Origin: Arthrobacter silvisoli | GTDB lineage: Bacteria; Actinomycetota; Actinomycetes; Actinomycetales; Micrococcaceae | Direction of reading: 5' to 3' | Assembly: GCF_003369445.1 (NCBI RefSeq) | Contig: NZ_QRCU01000078.1 | Location: forward strand, 62,001 to 126,000 | DNA length: 64,000 nt | Shown: piece by piece, positions 11,389-22,649 of the stretch | How positions within the stretch are numbered: the first letter of the stretch is position 1 | Layout of the letters: each line of letters opens with the position of its first letter | Position numbers and translations under genes: made by a program | The notes under the pieces: generated by a model | Seen by the model: only the letters and a program-made list of their open reading frames with translations | Told to the model about the DNA's origin: nothing | Database searches by the model: none

Positions 11389-11906
11389 CACTGATAACCC
11401 CTGAAGGCATGACGGATTGGCCCACCGGCGGGTTCCCCGGTGTCCGCATCAACCCGGACACGCTGTTGCCGCACATCGTCAACGAAGACGCCATGGAAGC
11501 CGCCCTCGCCGAATCCACGGACCCCGCCGACCGCATCATGGCCCTGCTGCTGGAAGGCCACTTCGGTGACGCTGCGGAGGAACTGGCCGAGGCACGCTGT
11601 AACGACCCGGAGTCCTTCAAGCTGCGGATCTACGAAGCCGAACTGCACCGGGCCACCAACCGCTTCGACCGCGCCGTGGAACTGTTCCGGCAGCTGTTGG
11701 CCGAAGTGCACGGCACCAGCCGCGAGCCGCTCGTCCACCAGTTCCTGGGCCGGGCCCACTTCGTGGCCGGCAATGTGGCCGCCGCCGCGGAGTCCTTCTC
11801 CAAGGCGCTCGACCTGCGGGTCGCCCAGGCCGCCGACGCGTCCCTGATCTATTCTTCGGCCGTCGCCCTGCAGCGGGCCCGGAACGTGCTCGAACTGGCC
11901 TCCTGA
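11385..11906 (+). CDS. TPR-like protein of unknown function downstream of aroB
   Basis: This 173-aa soluble protein overlaps aroB by 4 nt and so belongs to the aro operon. Its N-terminus (WPTGGFPGVRINPDTLLPHI) is not repetitive. From about residue 50 it consists of helical pairs in a tetratricopeptide pattern: GHFGDAAEELAEARCNDPES, FKLRIYEAELHRATNRFDRA, VELFRQLLAEV, and FLGRAHFVAGNVAAAAESFS followed by KALDLRV. No catalytic motif is seen. TPR folds bind other proteins; a role tied to shikimate enzymes or to the downstream efp is only suggested by position. Confidence 0.75.
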   Translation: MTLITPEGMTDWPTGGFPGVRINPDTLLPHIVNEDAMEAALAESTDPADRIMALLLEGHFGDAAEELAEARCNDPESFKLRIYEAELHRATNRFDRAVELFRQLLAEVHGTSREPLVHQFLGRAHFVAGNVAAAAESFSKALDLRVAQAADASLIYSSAVALQRARNVLELAS

Positions 11907-11996
11907 GCCCTGACCGTGGTGTTGCCCGGCCGGGCCGGGGTTCTTCCGACGACGGACGTCACAGCATCCGCGACGGCGGCAGGTGGACATTGCCGC

Positions 11997-12002
11997 TAGA
12001 AT
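11997..12002 (+). promoter_or_regulatory. Candidate -10 box for efp (TAGAAT)
   Basis: TAGAAT agrees with TATAAT at five of six positions and would start transcription near 12009, about 100 nt before the efp GTG, in the 206-nt gap after the TPR gene. This would give efp-nusB their own promoter. A -35 is not clear (GGACAT and TTGCCG lie too close). Confidence 0.45.
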
Positions 12003-12112
12003 GGTTGAGGACTTTTCACGAAGTACGGGATTTTTGACAAATAAGCGCCGGCGGCCTGTATGGCATCCCTGGCGGGCATAGCGGTCTGGCGCAACAAACC
12101 AAGAGGATACGA

Positions 12113-12676
12113 GTGGCTACCACAAACGACATCAAGAACGGAACCGTCCTGAAGCTGGAGGGCAACCTCTGGAACGTCATCGAGTTCCAGCACGTCAAGC
12201 CCGGCAAGGGTGGTGCCTTCGTCCGCACCAAGATGCGCAACGTTCTCTCCGGCAAGGTGGTCGACAAGACCTTCAACGCCGGCGCCAAGATCGAGACCGC
12301 AACGGTTGACCGCCGCGACTACACCTACCTGTACCAGGATGGCGCCGACTACGTCTTCATGGACGTCCAGGACTACGACCAGCTGACCGTGTCCGGCGAG
12401 GTCGTCGGCGACGCCAAGAACTTCATGCTGGAAAACCAGCAGGTCCTGATCGCCATGCACGAAGGTGCCCCGCTGTACCTCGAACTGCCGCCGAGCGTTG
12501 TCCTCGAAATCACCTACACCGAGCCGGGCCTCCAGGGCGACCGCTCTTCCGCCGGCACCAAGCCCGCAACCGTGGAAACCGGCTACGAGATCCAGGTTCC
12601 GTTGTTCCTCGAGCAGGGCACCAAGGTCAAGGTCGACACCCGTGACGGCAGCTACCTGGGCCGGGTCAACGACTAG
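12113..12676 (+). CDS. efp: Translation elongation factor P
   Basis: EF-P relieves ribosome stalling at polyproline. The 187-aa length is standard. GTG 12113 follows AAGAGGA by 5 nt, giving the normal N-terminus MATTNDIKNGTVLKLEGNLW. The KOW-like N-domain contains the modification loop KPGKGGAFVRTKMRN, with the Lys at its tip as in species that modify or use an unmodified lysine. Two OB domains follow; the signature near residue 150 reads KPATVETGYEIQVPLFLEQG and the end is VDTRDGSYLGRV. Its stop overlaps the nusB start by one base. Confidence 0.97.
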   Translation: MATTNDIKNGTVLKLEGNLWNVIEFQHVKPGKGGAFVRTKMRNVLSGKVVDKTFNAGAKIETATVDRRDYTYLYQDGADYVFMDVQDYDQLTVSGEVVGDAKNFMLENQQVLIAMHEGAPLYLELPPSVVLEITYTEPGLQGDRSSAGTKPATVETGYEIQVPLFLEQGTKVKVDTRDGSYLGRVND

Positions 12677-13086
12677 TGAGCGCCCGTGGCAAGGCCCGTA
12701 CCAGGGCCCTCGAAGTGCTCTTCGAGGCGGAACAGCGCTCCGCCCCTGCGCTTGAGGTCCTCAGGGCCCGGCGCGAAAAGACCGACCTGATCGTCAATCC
12801 CTACACGATGGACATCGTCGAGGGCGTGCTGGCCAAGCAGGCAACCATCGATGAGTTCCTCCAGACCTACGCCCAGGGCTGGACCCTGGAGCGCATGCCC
12901 TCGGTGGACCGCATCATCCTGCGGATCGGTGCCTGGGAACTGCTTTACAACGAGGACGTCCCCGATGGCGTCGCCGTCAGTGAAGCCGTGGCCCTCGCCA
13001 AGACCATGTCCACCGATGAGTCCCCGGCATTCATCAACGGGCTCCTTGGCCGGCTCCAAAAGCTGAAGCCGTCGCTGCTGGCCTGA
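12676..13086 (+). CDS. nusB: Transcription antitermination factor NusB
   Basis: NusB (136 aa) binds boxA RNA with S10 (NusE) during rRNA antitermination. GTG 12676 overlaps the efp stop (TAGTG). The all-helical NusB fold is recognisable: KARTRALEVLFEAEQRS at the N-terminus, YTMDIVEGVLAKQATIDEFL, the conserved core MPSVDRIILRIGAWELLY, and VAVSEAVALAKTMSTDESPA with the FINGLLGRL end. It is the last gene of this run, followed within 20 nt by a strong terminator. Confidence 0.96.
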   Translation: MSARGKARTRALEVLFEAEQRSAPALEVLRARREKTDLIVNPYTMDIVEGVLAKQATIDEFLQTYAQGWTLERMPSVDRIILRIGAWELLYNEDVPDGVAVSEAVALAKTMSTDESPAFINGLLGRLQKLKPSLLA

Positions 13087-13102
13087 CTGCCCCTGCATGC
13101 AA

Positions 13103-13140
13103 AAGGAGGCGGGTATCCCGAATGGGATGCCCGCCTCCTT
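13103..13140 (+). terminator. Intrinsic terminator after nusB (probably bidirectional)
   Basis: Arms aaggaggcggg / cccgcctcctt with an inner atccc/gggat pairing form a long GC-rich stem, followed by TTTGTTGTT. It separates nusB from the convergent PrsW gene, and the A-rich left flank gives a T-rich tail on the other strand as well. Confidence 0.85.
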
Positions 13141-13181
13141 TGTTGTTCCGGGTCTTTCCCGCGGGGTTCAGCCCGGCAGCG

Positions 13182-14435
13182 TCAGCCCAGCACGGCCGCC
13201 CGCAGGGCGGATACTTCGCCCAATTGGTGGAACTCGTCCGCCTGGTGCTGCTCGACGTCGCGTCCGCTGAGGATTCGCTGCCTGGTGCAGGCCAGCGCGG
13301 TGGCCGCCCTGACGAACTGCCGCATCTGGGGCTCCCGGCCCCGCCCTTGGGCCCAGCGGATGGCCTGCCGCCGGCCCCGGCCCGTGGCGAGCATGTCCAC
13401 CTCCACCGGCGAGAACCAGCCGGCCCGGGCATATTCGAGCAGCCGCTGCCGGGTCAGCTTGCTCTCCGCGAGCCGGAGCAGGATGATCCCGACGGCGGCG
13501 GCCAGGAAGATCGGAAACTGCACCAGGATGTACTGGACGAGGAAGTCTCCGCCCATGCTGTTCCAGCGGTTGTGCAGGAACATGGCAGGAAGCAGCCCCA
13601 CGAAGAAGGCGAGCACCGAGTAGCCGGCGTGCCATTTGCGGGCCGCGAAGCCCATGATGAGGCCCGTGGTGCCGGTGAAGATGGCATGGGCGAACGGCGA
13701 CATGATTCCGCGCAGGATAAAGATCCGCACGAGGTCCGTCCCCGGATCCGCGGAGCCGGCGATCTCCCGGCCGAAGTAGAGGATGTTCTCCGTGAAGGCG
13801 AAGCCGCCGGCGATCGTGAAGGCGAACACCACGCCGTCCACGGGACCATCGAAGTACTTCCGCGCAGCCAGAAGCAGGAGCAGGAGCCCCAGTGACTTCG
13901 TGAATTCCTCCACGACCGGGGCCTCCACCGTGGCCATGAAGAAGCGGAAGTCCGCCTCGCTCGTCCGTGGTGCCACCGCCGCGAACAGTGGCTGGATCAG
14001 CAGGGTTCCGGCGATGGACACAGCCGCGCCCCAGGTGAACGCGAAGGCCAGCAGCCGCTTGGGTTCCGGCTCCCACCGGTCGATGAAGGACACGGTCAGC
14101 AGCACGGCTGAAAGCGGAAGGAGGGACACCATGAAGCCGATCCCGAGGCCGGCGGCGCCGGTGTTCCCGAGCAGGAACGGCACGATCAGCAGGAGGCTGG
14201 CGAATGCCAGGATTGCCCCGGCGATGAGCAGGGGAAGTGTGCCGGTCGTCCGGCGCCGGGGAGCGGGCAGCGGAGGCAGCCAGGGCTGGCCGGGCACCCC
14301 GCCCGGGGTGCCGGGGGCCGGCTGGTAGTTCCGGGGATCGACGCGGCCGAACCACGTCGGATTGGCCCCGGCCTCCATGAGCACGCGTGGATCCGGCTGC
14401 GGGCCGCCGTAATGCCCGGGGTGGTTCGTCGTCAT
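13182..14435 (-). CDS. PrsW-family intramembrane metalloprotease
   Basis: PrsW proteases belong to the CAAX-protease/PrsW superfamily of multi-helix membrane proteins; in Bacillus PrsW cleaves anti-sigma factor RsiW. This 417-aa protein starts at the ATG complementary to 14433-14435. After a proline-rich cytoplasmic tail (residues 1-65) come about eight membrane helices. The family signatures are present: SFIDRWEPEPKRLL, the di-glutamate EAPVVEEFTKSLGL (putative active site), AGGFAFTENILYF, SPFAHAIFTGTTGLIMGF and LPAMFLHNRWN with a conserved His. The hydrophilic C-terminal 80 residues look non-catalytic. It stands alone, divergent from pyrR and convergent with nusB; the substrate cannot be inferred. 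Confidence 0.88.
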   Translation of the reverse strand: MTTNHPGHYGGPQPDPRVLMEAGANPTWFGRVDPRNYQPAPGTPGGVPGQPWLPPLPAPRRRTTGTLPLLIAGAILAFASLLLIVPFLLGNTGAAGLGIGFMVSLLPLSAVLLTVSFIDRWEPEPKRLLAFAFTWGAAVSIAGTLLIQPLFAAVAPRTSEADFRFFMATVEAPVVEEFTKSLGLLLLLLAARKYFDGPVDGVVFAFTIAGGFAFTENILYFGREIAGSADPGTDLVRIFILRGIMSPFAHAIFTGTTGLIMGFAARKWHAGYSVLAFFVGLLPAMFLHNRWNSMGGDFLVQYILVQFPIFLAAAVGIILLRLAESKLTRQRLLEYARAGWFSPVEVDMLATGRGRRQAIRWAQGRGREPQMRQFVRAATALACTRQRILSGRDVEQHQADEFHQLGEVSALRAAVLG

Positions 14436-14552
14436 GCGGACGAGCCTATTTGCCCTCGCGCTCCCGCCCAAGCGTGCCCCGCTCGACGGCCCGGCCGCTG
14501 TGATCGAAAACTCATGACGGCGGCCTTCACACCACCGGCAGCAGGACGCCGC

Positions 14553-14561
14553 TGTGATACT
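14553..14561 (+). promoter_or_regulatory. Extended -10 promoter of the pyr operon
   Basis: TGTGATACT is an extended -10 (TG-N-GATACT; four of six hexamer matches). It predicts a start near 14568 and a leader of about 57 nt that holds the PyrR-loop sequence. No good -35 is seen, which is common with extended -10 promoters. Confidence 0.45.
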
Positions 14562-14587
14562 TTTGGAAGGCAATTGTTCCTTTTTTA

Positions 14588-14610
14588 ATTCCGTCCTGTG
14601 AGGCGGGGAA
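14588..14610 (+). promoter_or_regulatory. Putative PyrR-binding loop in the pyrR leader
   Basis: TCCTGTGAGGC at 14594-14604 matches the core UCCNGNGAGGY of the Bacillus PyrR-binding consensus at every position. TTCC (14589-14592) and GGAA (14607-14610) can form a lower stem. The site ends just before the pyrR Shine-Dalgarno AGGGGAG (14611-14617), so PyrR-UMP binding could block translation initiation, as reported for mycobacterial pyrR. No full antiterminator/terminator pair is evident, although a T6 run at 14581-14586 follows a weak ggaa/ttcc hairpin. Motif seen in the sequence; function inferred. Confidence 0.6.
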
Positions 14611-14624
14611 AGGGGAGACGAGCG

Positions 14625-15206
14625 ATGACTGAAGTCGCAGCACCGGTGCCGTCCAGGGTTGTATTGAACCAGGGCGATATTGACCGTGCACTCACTCGTA
14701 TCGCCCACGAGATCCTCGAGGCCAACAAGGGTTCCAAGGACCTGGTCCTGCTGGGCATCCCGCGCCGCGGTTACCCGCTGGCAGTGCGCCTCGCCAACAA
14801 GATCGCCGCCGCGGACCCCGCCGTCGACGCCGCCGGGATCGTCGGCCAGCTCGATGTCACCATGTTCCGTGACGACCTTTCCCGCCAACCGGCCCGCCCC
14901 CCGTACCCGACGAAGCTGCCGAAATCCGGCATCGACAACAAGGTGGTTGTGCTGATCGACGACGTCCTGTACTCAGGACGCACCATCCGCGCCGCCCTCG
15001 ACGCCATTGTCGACCTCGGCCGTCCGCGCATCGTCCGCCTCGCCGTCCTGGTGGACCGCGGCCACCGCGAACTTCCCATCCGGGCCGACCACGTGGGCAA
15101 GAACCTGCCCACCGCCTCCTCCGAAAAGGTGCGCGTGCACCTCGAGGAACTGGACACCGTCGACGGCGCCCCGGTCAACGAGGTAGTGATCGAGGCCGGC
15201 GCATGA
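14625..15206 (+). CDS. pyrR: Bifunctional pyr operon regulator PyrR / uracil phosphoribosyltransferase
   Basis: PyrR senses UMP/UTP and PRPP, binds pyr mRNA and has weak uracil phosphoribosyltransferase activity. The protein is 193 aa from ATG 14625, 7 nt after AGGGGAG. Type I PRTase motifs: GIPRRGYPLAVRLA, LDVTMFRDDLSRQPARPP, the PRPP loop VVLIDDVLYSGRTIRAALDA, and LVDRGHRELPIRADHVGKN. It leads the operon and overlaps pyrB by 4 nt. The putative binding loop directly upstream of its ribosome-binding site suggests autogenous translational control of the entire operon. Confidence 0.96.
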   Translation: MTEVAAPVPSRVVLNQGDIDRALTRIAHEILEANKGSKDLVLLGIPRRGYPLAVRLANKIAAADPAVDAAGIVGQLDVTMFRDDLSRQPARPPYPTKLPKSGIDNKVVVLIDDVLYSGRTIRAALDAIVDLGRPRIVRLAVLVDRGHRELPIRADHVGKNLPTASSEKVRVHLEELDTVDGAPVNEVVIEAGA

Positions 15207-16210
15207 AGCACCTGCTCTCCACCCAGGACCTCAGTGCTGCCGACGCAATCCGCATCCTCGACACCGCCGAGGAAATGGCCGCCGTCGGCGAACGCGAAGT
15301 CAAGAAGCTCCCGGCCCTGCGTGGCCGCACCGTGGTGAACCTCTTCTTCGAAGACTCCACCCGCACGCGGATCTCCTTCGAAGCCGCCGCCAAGCGCCTC
15401 TCCGCGGACGTCATCAACTTCGCAGCCAAGGGCTCCTCGGTGTCCAAAGGCGAATCCCTTAAGGACACCGCCCAGACCCTCGCCGCTATCGGTGCGGACG
15501 CCGTCGTCATCCGGCATTGGGCCTCGGGTGCCCCGCACCGCCTGGCCGCCACCGACTGGATCGACGCCGCCGTCATCAACGCCGGCGACGGCACCCACGA
15601 ACACCCCACCCAGGCACTGCTGGACGCCTTCACCATGCGCCGCCACTGGGCGCGCCTGCACGGCACCGAATCGCAGGGCACGGACCTGAGCGGAATGCGC
15701 GTGGCCATCGCCGGCGACGTTCTGCACTCCCGGGTGGCCCGCTCCAACGTCTGGCTGCTGCGCACCCTGGGCGCGGACGTCACCTTGGTGGCGCCTCCCA
15801 CCCTGCTTCCGATCGGTGTCGAGAAATGGCCCTGCAAGGTCAGCTACAACCTCGACGAAACGCTCCAGGCCGGCGTGGATTCCATGATGATGCTCCGGGT
15901 GCAGGGCGAACGCATGAACGCCTCGTTCTTCCCGTCCACCCGCGAATACTCCCGGCGCTGGGGCTTTGACGACACCCGCCTGCGCGCCCTGGACGAACTC
16001 GGCCTCAAGGACACCATCATCATGCACCCGGGCCCCATGAACCGCGGCCTGGAAATTTCCTCGGCTGCCGCTGATTCGCCACGCTCCACGGTCCTGGACC
16101 AGGTGCGCAACGGCGTCTCAGTCCGCATGGCAGCCCTGTACCTGCTGCTCTCCGGGGACACCCGCGAAACAGTTCCCGCAACCACCCAGTCCAGCAAGGA
16201 GAGCCACTGA
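15203..16210 (+). CDS. pyrB: Aspartate carbamoyltransferase catalytic subunit
   Basis: PyrB makes carbamoyl-aspartate, the committed step of UMP synthesis. It is 335 aa. The carbamoyl-phosphate signature FFEDSTRTRISFEAAAKRL lies near residues 49-67; KGSSVSKGESLKDT carries the Ser/Lys of the 80s loop; HPTQALLDAFTM is the aspartate-side helix; HPGPMNRGLEIS is the C-terminal loop. ATG 15203 overlaps pyrR. There is no pyrI regulatory subunit; in this operon a second inactive subunit would be PyrC-related if present. The stop overlaps the pyrC ATG by one base (TGATG). Confidence 0.97.
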   Translation: MKHLLSTQDLSAADAIRILDTAEEMAAVGEREVKKLPALRGRTVVNLFFEDSTRTRISFEAAAKRLSADVINFAAKGSSVSKGESLKDTAQTLAAIGADAVVIRHWASGAPHRLAATDWIDAAVINAGDGTHEHPTQALLDAFTMRRHWARLHGTESQGTDLSGMRVAIAGDVLHSRVARSNVWLLRTLGADVTLVAPPTLLPIGVEKWPCKVSYNLDETLQAGVDSMMMLRVQGERMNASFFPSTREYSRRWGFDDTRLRALDELGLKDTIIMHPGPMNRGLEISSAAADSPRSTVLDQVRNGVSVRMAALYLLLSGDTRETVPATTQSSKESH

Positions 16211-17559
16211 TGGCAGAGAACACTTACCTGATCCGTGGCGCTGCCATCCTCGGCGGGGACGCCGAGGACCTCCTTATCCGCGACGGGGTCATCGCCGCGC
16301 GCGGGAACGGTGCGGCCACGCATGAAGCCGCGGCGGACGCCACCGTCATCGAGGCCGCGGGCCTCGTGGCCCTGCCTGGCATGGTGGATATCCACACCCA
16401 CCTGCGCGAACCCGGCCGCGAAGACGCCGAAACGGTCGAAACGGGCACCCGGGCCGCCGCGCTCGGCGGCTACACCGCCGTCCACGCCATGGCCAACAGC
16501 AACCCGGTGGCGGACACGGCCGGCGTCGTCGAACAGGTCCACAGCCTCGGCCGCGACTCCGGCTGGGTGGACGTCCGCCCGGTGGGCGCTGTCACCGTCG
16601 GCCTGGCCGGCGAGCAGCTCGCCGAGCTCGGTGCCATGGCCGATTCCCGCGCCCGCGTCCGCGTCTTTTCCGATGACGGGATCTGCGTCCACGACCCCGT
16701 GCTGATGCGCCGCGCCCTGGAATACGTGAAGGCCTTCGACGGCGTCGTTGCCCAGCACGCGCAGGAACCGCGCCTCACTGCCGGTGCCCAGATGAACGAA
16801 GGCGCCGTCTCCGCGGTGCTCGGCCTGGGCGGCTGGCCGGCCGTCGCCGAGGAAAGCATCATCGCCCGGGACGTCCTGCTCGCCCAGCACGTCGGCTCCC
16901 GCCTGCACGTCTGCCACGTCTCCACCGCCGGATCCGTCGAGATCATCCGCTGGGCCAAGTCCCGCGGCATCGACGTCACCGCCGAGGTCACCCCGCACCA
17001 CCTCCTCCTCACCGACGAACTCGTCCGAAGCTACGATCCCGTCTTCAAGGTCAACCCGCCGCTGCGCACCGAAACGGACGTCCTGGCCCTCCGCGAAGCA
17101 CTCGCCGACGGCACCATCGACGTCATCGGCACCGACCACGCCCCGCACCCCAGCGAGCACAAGGAATGCGAATGGGCACAAGCGGCCATGGGCATGACCG
17201 GGCTGGAAACGGCGCTGTCCGTCGTGCAGGAAACCATGATCGAAACCGGGCTGATGGGCTGGGCCGACTTCGCCCGCGTCACCTCCACGGTCCCGGCACG
17301 CATCGGCCGGCTGGAGGACCAGGGCCGCCCGCTCGAAACCGGTGAACCGGCCAACATCATCCTCGTGGACCCCGCGGCCCGCTGGACGGTTGATCCCGAC
17401 AAGATGGCCACCATGGGACGGAACTCCCCGTTCAAGGGCAGGGAACTTCCCGGTGCCGTGATCGCCACCTTCTTCAAGGGCCACCCCACGGTGCTCGGCG
17501 GCAAGCTGAACGTACCCTACCGCCACCCGGAGACCGCCGGCGCGGTCAGCGGGAACTGA
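16210..17559 (+). CDS. pyrC: Dihydroorotase
   Basis: PyrC cyclises carbamoyl-aspartate to dihydroorotate. The 449-aa amidohydrolase has the zinc ligands DIHTHLREPG (about residue 60), an FSDDGICVHDP segment, the C-side His ligands in VAQHAQEPRL and LHVCHVSTAGSVEIIRWAK, the TPHHLLLTDE loop, and the catalytic Asp in IDVIGTDHAPHPSEHK. It is a type I (class I) dihydroorotase. A zinc-bridging lysine is not evident in the usual place and could be replaced by an Asp, as in other type I enzymes. It is joined to pyrB and to the next membrane protein by one-base TGATG overlaps. Confidence 0.96.
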   Translation: MAENTYLIRGAAILGGDAEDLLIRDGVIAARGNGAATHEAAADATVIEAAGLVALPGMVDIHTHLREPGREDAETVETGTRAAALGGYTAVHAMANSNPVADTAGVVEQVHSLGRDSGWVDVRPVGAVTVGLAGEQLAELGAMADSRARVRVFSDDGICVHDPVLMRRALEYVKAFDGVVAQHAQEPRLTAGAQMNEGAVSAVLGLGGWPAVAEESIIARDVLLAQHVGSRLHVCHVSTAGSVEIIRWAKSRGIDVTAEVTPHHLLLTDELVRSYDPVFKVNPPLRTETDVLALREALADGTIDVIGTDHAPHPSEHKECEWAQAAMGMTGLETALSVVQETMIETGLMGWADFARVTSTVPARIGRLEDQGRPLETGEPANIILVDPAARWTVDPDKMATMGRNSPFKGRELPGAVIATFFKGHPTVLGGKLNVPYRHPETAGAVSGN

Positions 17560-18077
17560 TGAACGAGTTCGCCTCCCTGCTGCTGGTCCTGGTCCTGTGC
17601 GCCGTCGCCTTCGGGCTCATCGCTCTCGGTTGGCGCTCCAGGCTCCGGCGGCAGGCCGACGTCGAACAGCCCCCTCCGGTTCCGGCGGAACTGGGCGCGG
17701 CCGCCGTCGTCGTCTCAGGCCAGTACGTGGCCACCACGACGGCGGGGGACTGGCTGGACCGGATCGCCGTCCACGGCCTGGGCTTCCGCGGCAACGCCGA
17801 AGCGAGCGTGCACCCCGAAGGAGTGCTGTTCGACCGGGACGGCTTCCCGCCGCTGTTCGTGCCGCGCGCGGCGCTCCAGTCCCAACGCCAGGACAGCGGG
17901 ATGGCCGGCAAGTTCGTCGAGAAGGACGGACTCGTGGTCATCAGCTGGACCCTGGGAAGCCGCACACTGGATACGGGATTCCGTACCCGTCATGCCGCCG
18001 ACAAGCAGCCGCTCATCAACGCACTTCAAGAATTGATCTCCGCAAACCCCCAGGCGCAAGCCGATAGTGGAAAGTAA
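17559..18077 (+). CDS. PH-like membrane protein within the pyr operon
   Basis: This 172-aa protein begins with one transmembrane helix (ASLLLVLVLCAVAFGLIALG, residues 5-24), then RSRLRRQAD and a linker, and from about residue 48 a beta-rich PH-like domain: AAAVVVSGQYVATTTAGDWL, HGLGFRGNAEASVHPEGVLF, PPLFVPRAAL, and GLVVISWTLGSRTLDTGF. PGAP-style names for this family are PH-like domain-containing protein; this is from memory. It is inserted between pyrC and carA with overlaps on both sides, as in other actinobacteria, so it is co-expressed with pyrimidine synthesis, but no role is known. The carA start codon lies inside or just after its 3' end. Confidence 0.75.
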   Translation: MNEFASLLLVLVLCAVAFGLIALGWRSRLRRQADVEQPPPVPAELGAAAVVVSGQYVATTTAGDWLDRIAVHGLGFRGNAEASVHPEGVLFDRDGFPPLFVPRAALQSQRQDSGMAGKFVEKDGLVVISWTLGSRTLDTGFRTRHAADKQPLINALQELISANPQAQADSGK

Positions 18078-18081
18078 GACA

Positions 18082-19340
18082 GTGACGGACAACAACGCAG
18101 CGACACATCCGAACGACGTTGACGCCAGCGCAGCGGCAAGCGCCGCTCCCGCAGTGCTGGTCCTCGAAGACGGCCGCGTGTTCCGCGGCCGCAGCTACGG
18201 TGCCACGGGCACTGCCCTGGGCGAAGCCGTTTTCGCGACCGGCATGACCGGCTACCAGGAAACGATCACCGACCCCTCCTACGCGCGCCAGCTCGTGGTG
18301 CAGACCGCACCCCACATCGGCAACACCGGCGTGAACAGCGAGGACGCGGAATCCCGCAAGATCTGGGTTGCCGGCTATGTGGTCCGCGACGCCGCCCGCC
18401 GCCCCTCCAACTGGCGGTCCGAGCGCAGCCTCGACGCCGAACTGGTGGAGCAGGGCATCGTGGGCATCCAGGGCGTGGACACCCGTGCCATCACCCGCCA
18501 CCTGCGCGAAAACAAGACCATGCGCGCCGGCATCTTCTCCGGCGAGGCCGCCAAGGCCGCCGAAAGCGAACTGCTCGCCACCGTCAAGGCCAGCGCCCCG
18601 ATGGAAGGCGCACGCCTGGCAGAGGAAGTCAGCATCGACGAAGCCTACGTCGTGGAGCCGAAGGACCATGGCTGGGAGGGCGAGGCCCGCTTCTCGATCG
18701 CGGCCATCGACCTCGGCATCAAGGCGATGACCCCGGTGCGCTTCGCCGAACGCGGCGTCCGCGTCCACGTGCTCCCGGCCACCGCCACCCTCGAGGACGT
18801 CAAGGCCGTCAACCCGGACGGCTTCTTCATGTCCAACGGCCCCGGCGACCCCGCCACGGCCGACGCCCAGGTCAAGCTGCTGCGCTCCGTGCTGGACGAG
18901 AAGCTCCCGTACTTCGGCATCTGCTTCGGCAACCAGATCCTCGGCCGTGCCCTCGGCTTCGGCACCTACAAGCTCAAGTACGGCCACCGCGGCATCAACC
19001 AGCCCGTCATGGACCGCCGCACGGGCAAGGTGGAAATCACCTCGCAGAACCACGGCTTCGCCGTCGACGCCCCCATGGACGGGGCCAGCACGGCGCCGGA
19101 AGAGCGCTACGGCCGCGTCGAGGTCAGCCACGTGAGCCTCAACGACAACGTCGTTGAAGGCCTGTCCTGCTTGGACATCCCCGCCTTCTCGGTCCAGTAC
19201 CATCCCGAGGCCGCCGCGGGTCCGCACGACGCCGCGTACCTCTTCGACCGCTTCATCGACCTGATGGACAGCACCAGGAACTCCGCCCAGACCACATCGG
19301 CCCAGGCCACATCGGCTCAGACCAGCGAGGACACCAAGTA

Positions 19341-19341
<1 letters not shown>
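18082..19341 (+). CDS. carA: Carbamoyl-phosphate synthase small (glutaminase) subunit
   Basis: CarA hydrolyses glutamine and passes ammonia to CarB. I chose GTG 18082, because GGAAAG (18069-18074) sits 7 nt before it; GTG 18067 is an alternative that adds five residues. The CPSase small N-terminal domain (VFRGRSYGATGTALGEAVFA; TGMTGYQETITDPSYARQLV) is followed by the class I glutaminase with FFMSNGPGDPATADAQ, the nucleophile in YFGICFGNQILGRALG, and the catalytic His/Glu in SVQYHPEAAAGPHDA. The C-terminal 25 residues carry a repeated TTSAQATSAQT sequence, unusual for the family. Its TAA overlaps the carB ATG by one base. Confidence 0.95.
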
Positions 19342-22641
<3,300 letters not shown>

Positions 22642-22649
<8 letters not shown>

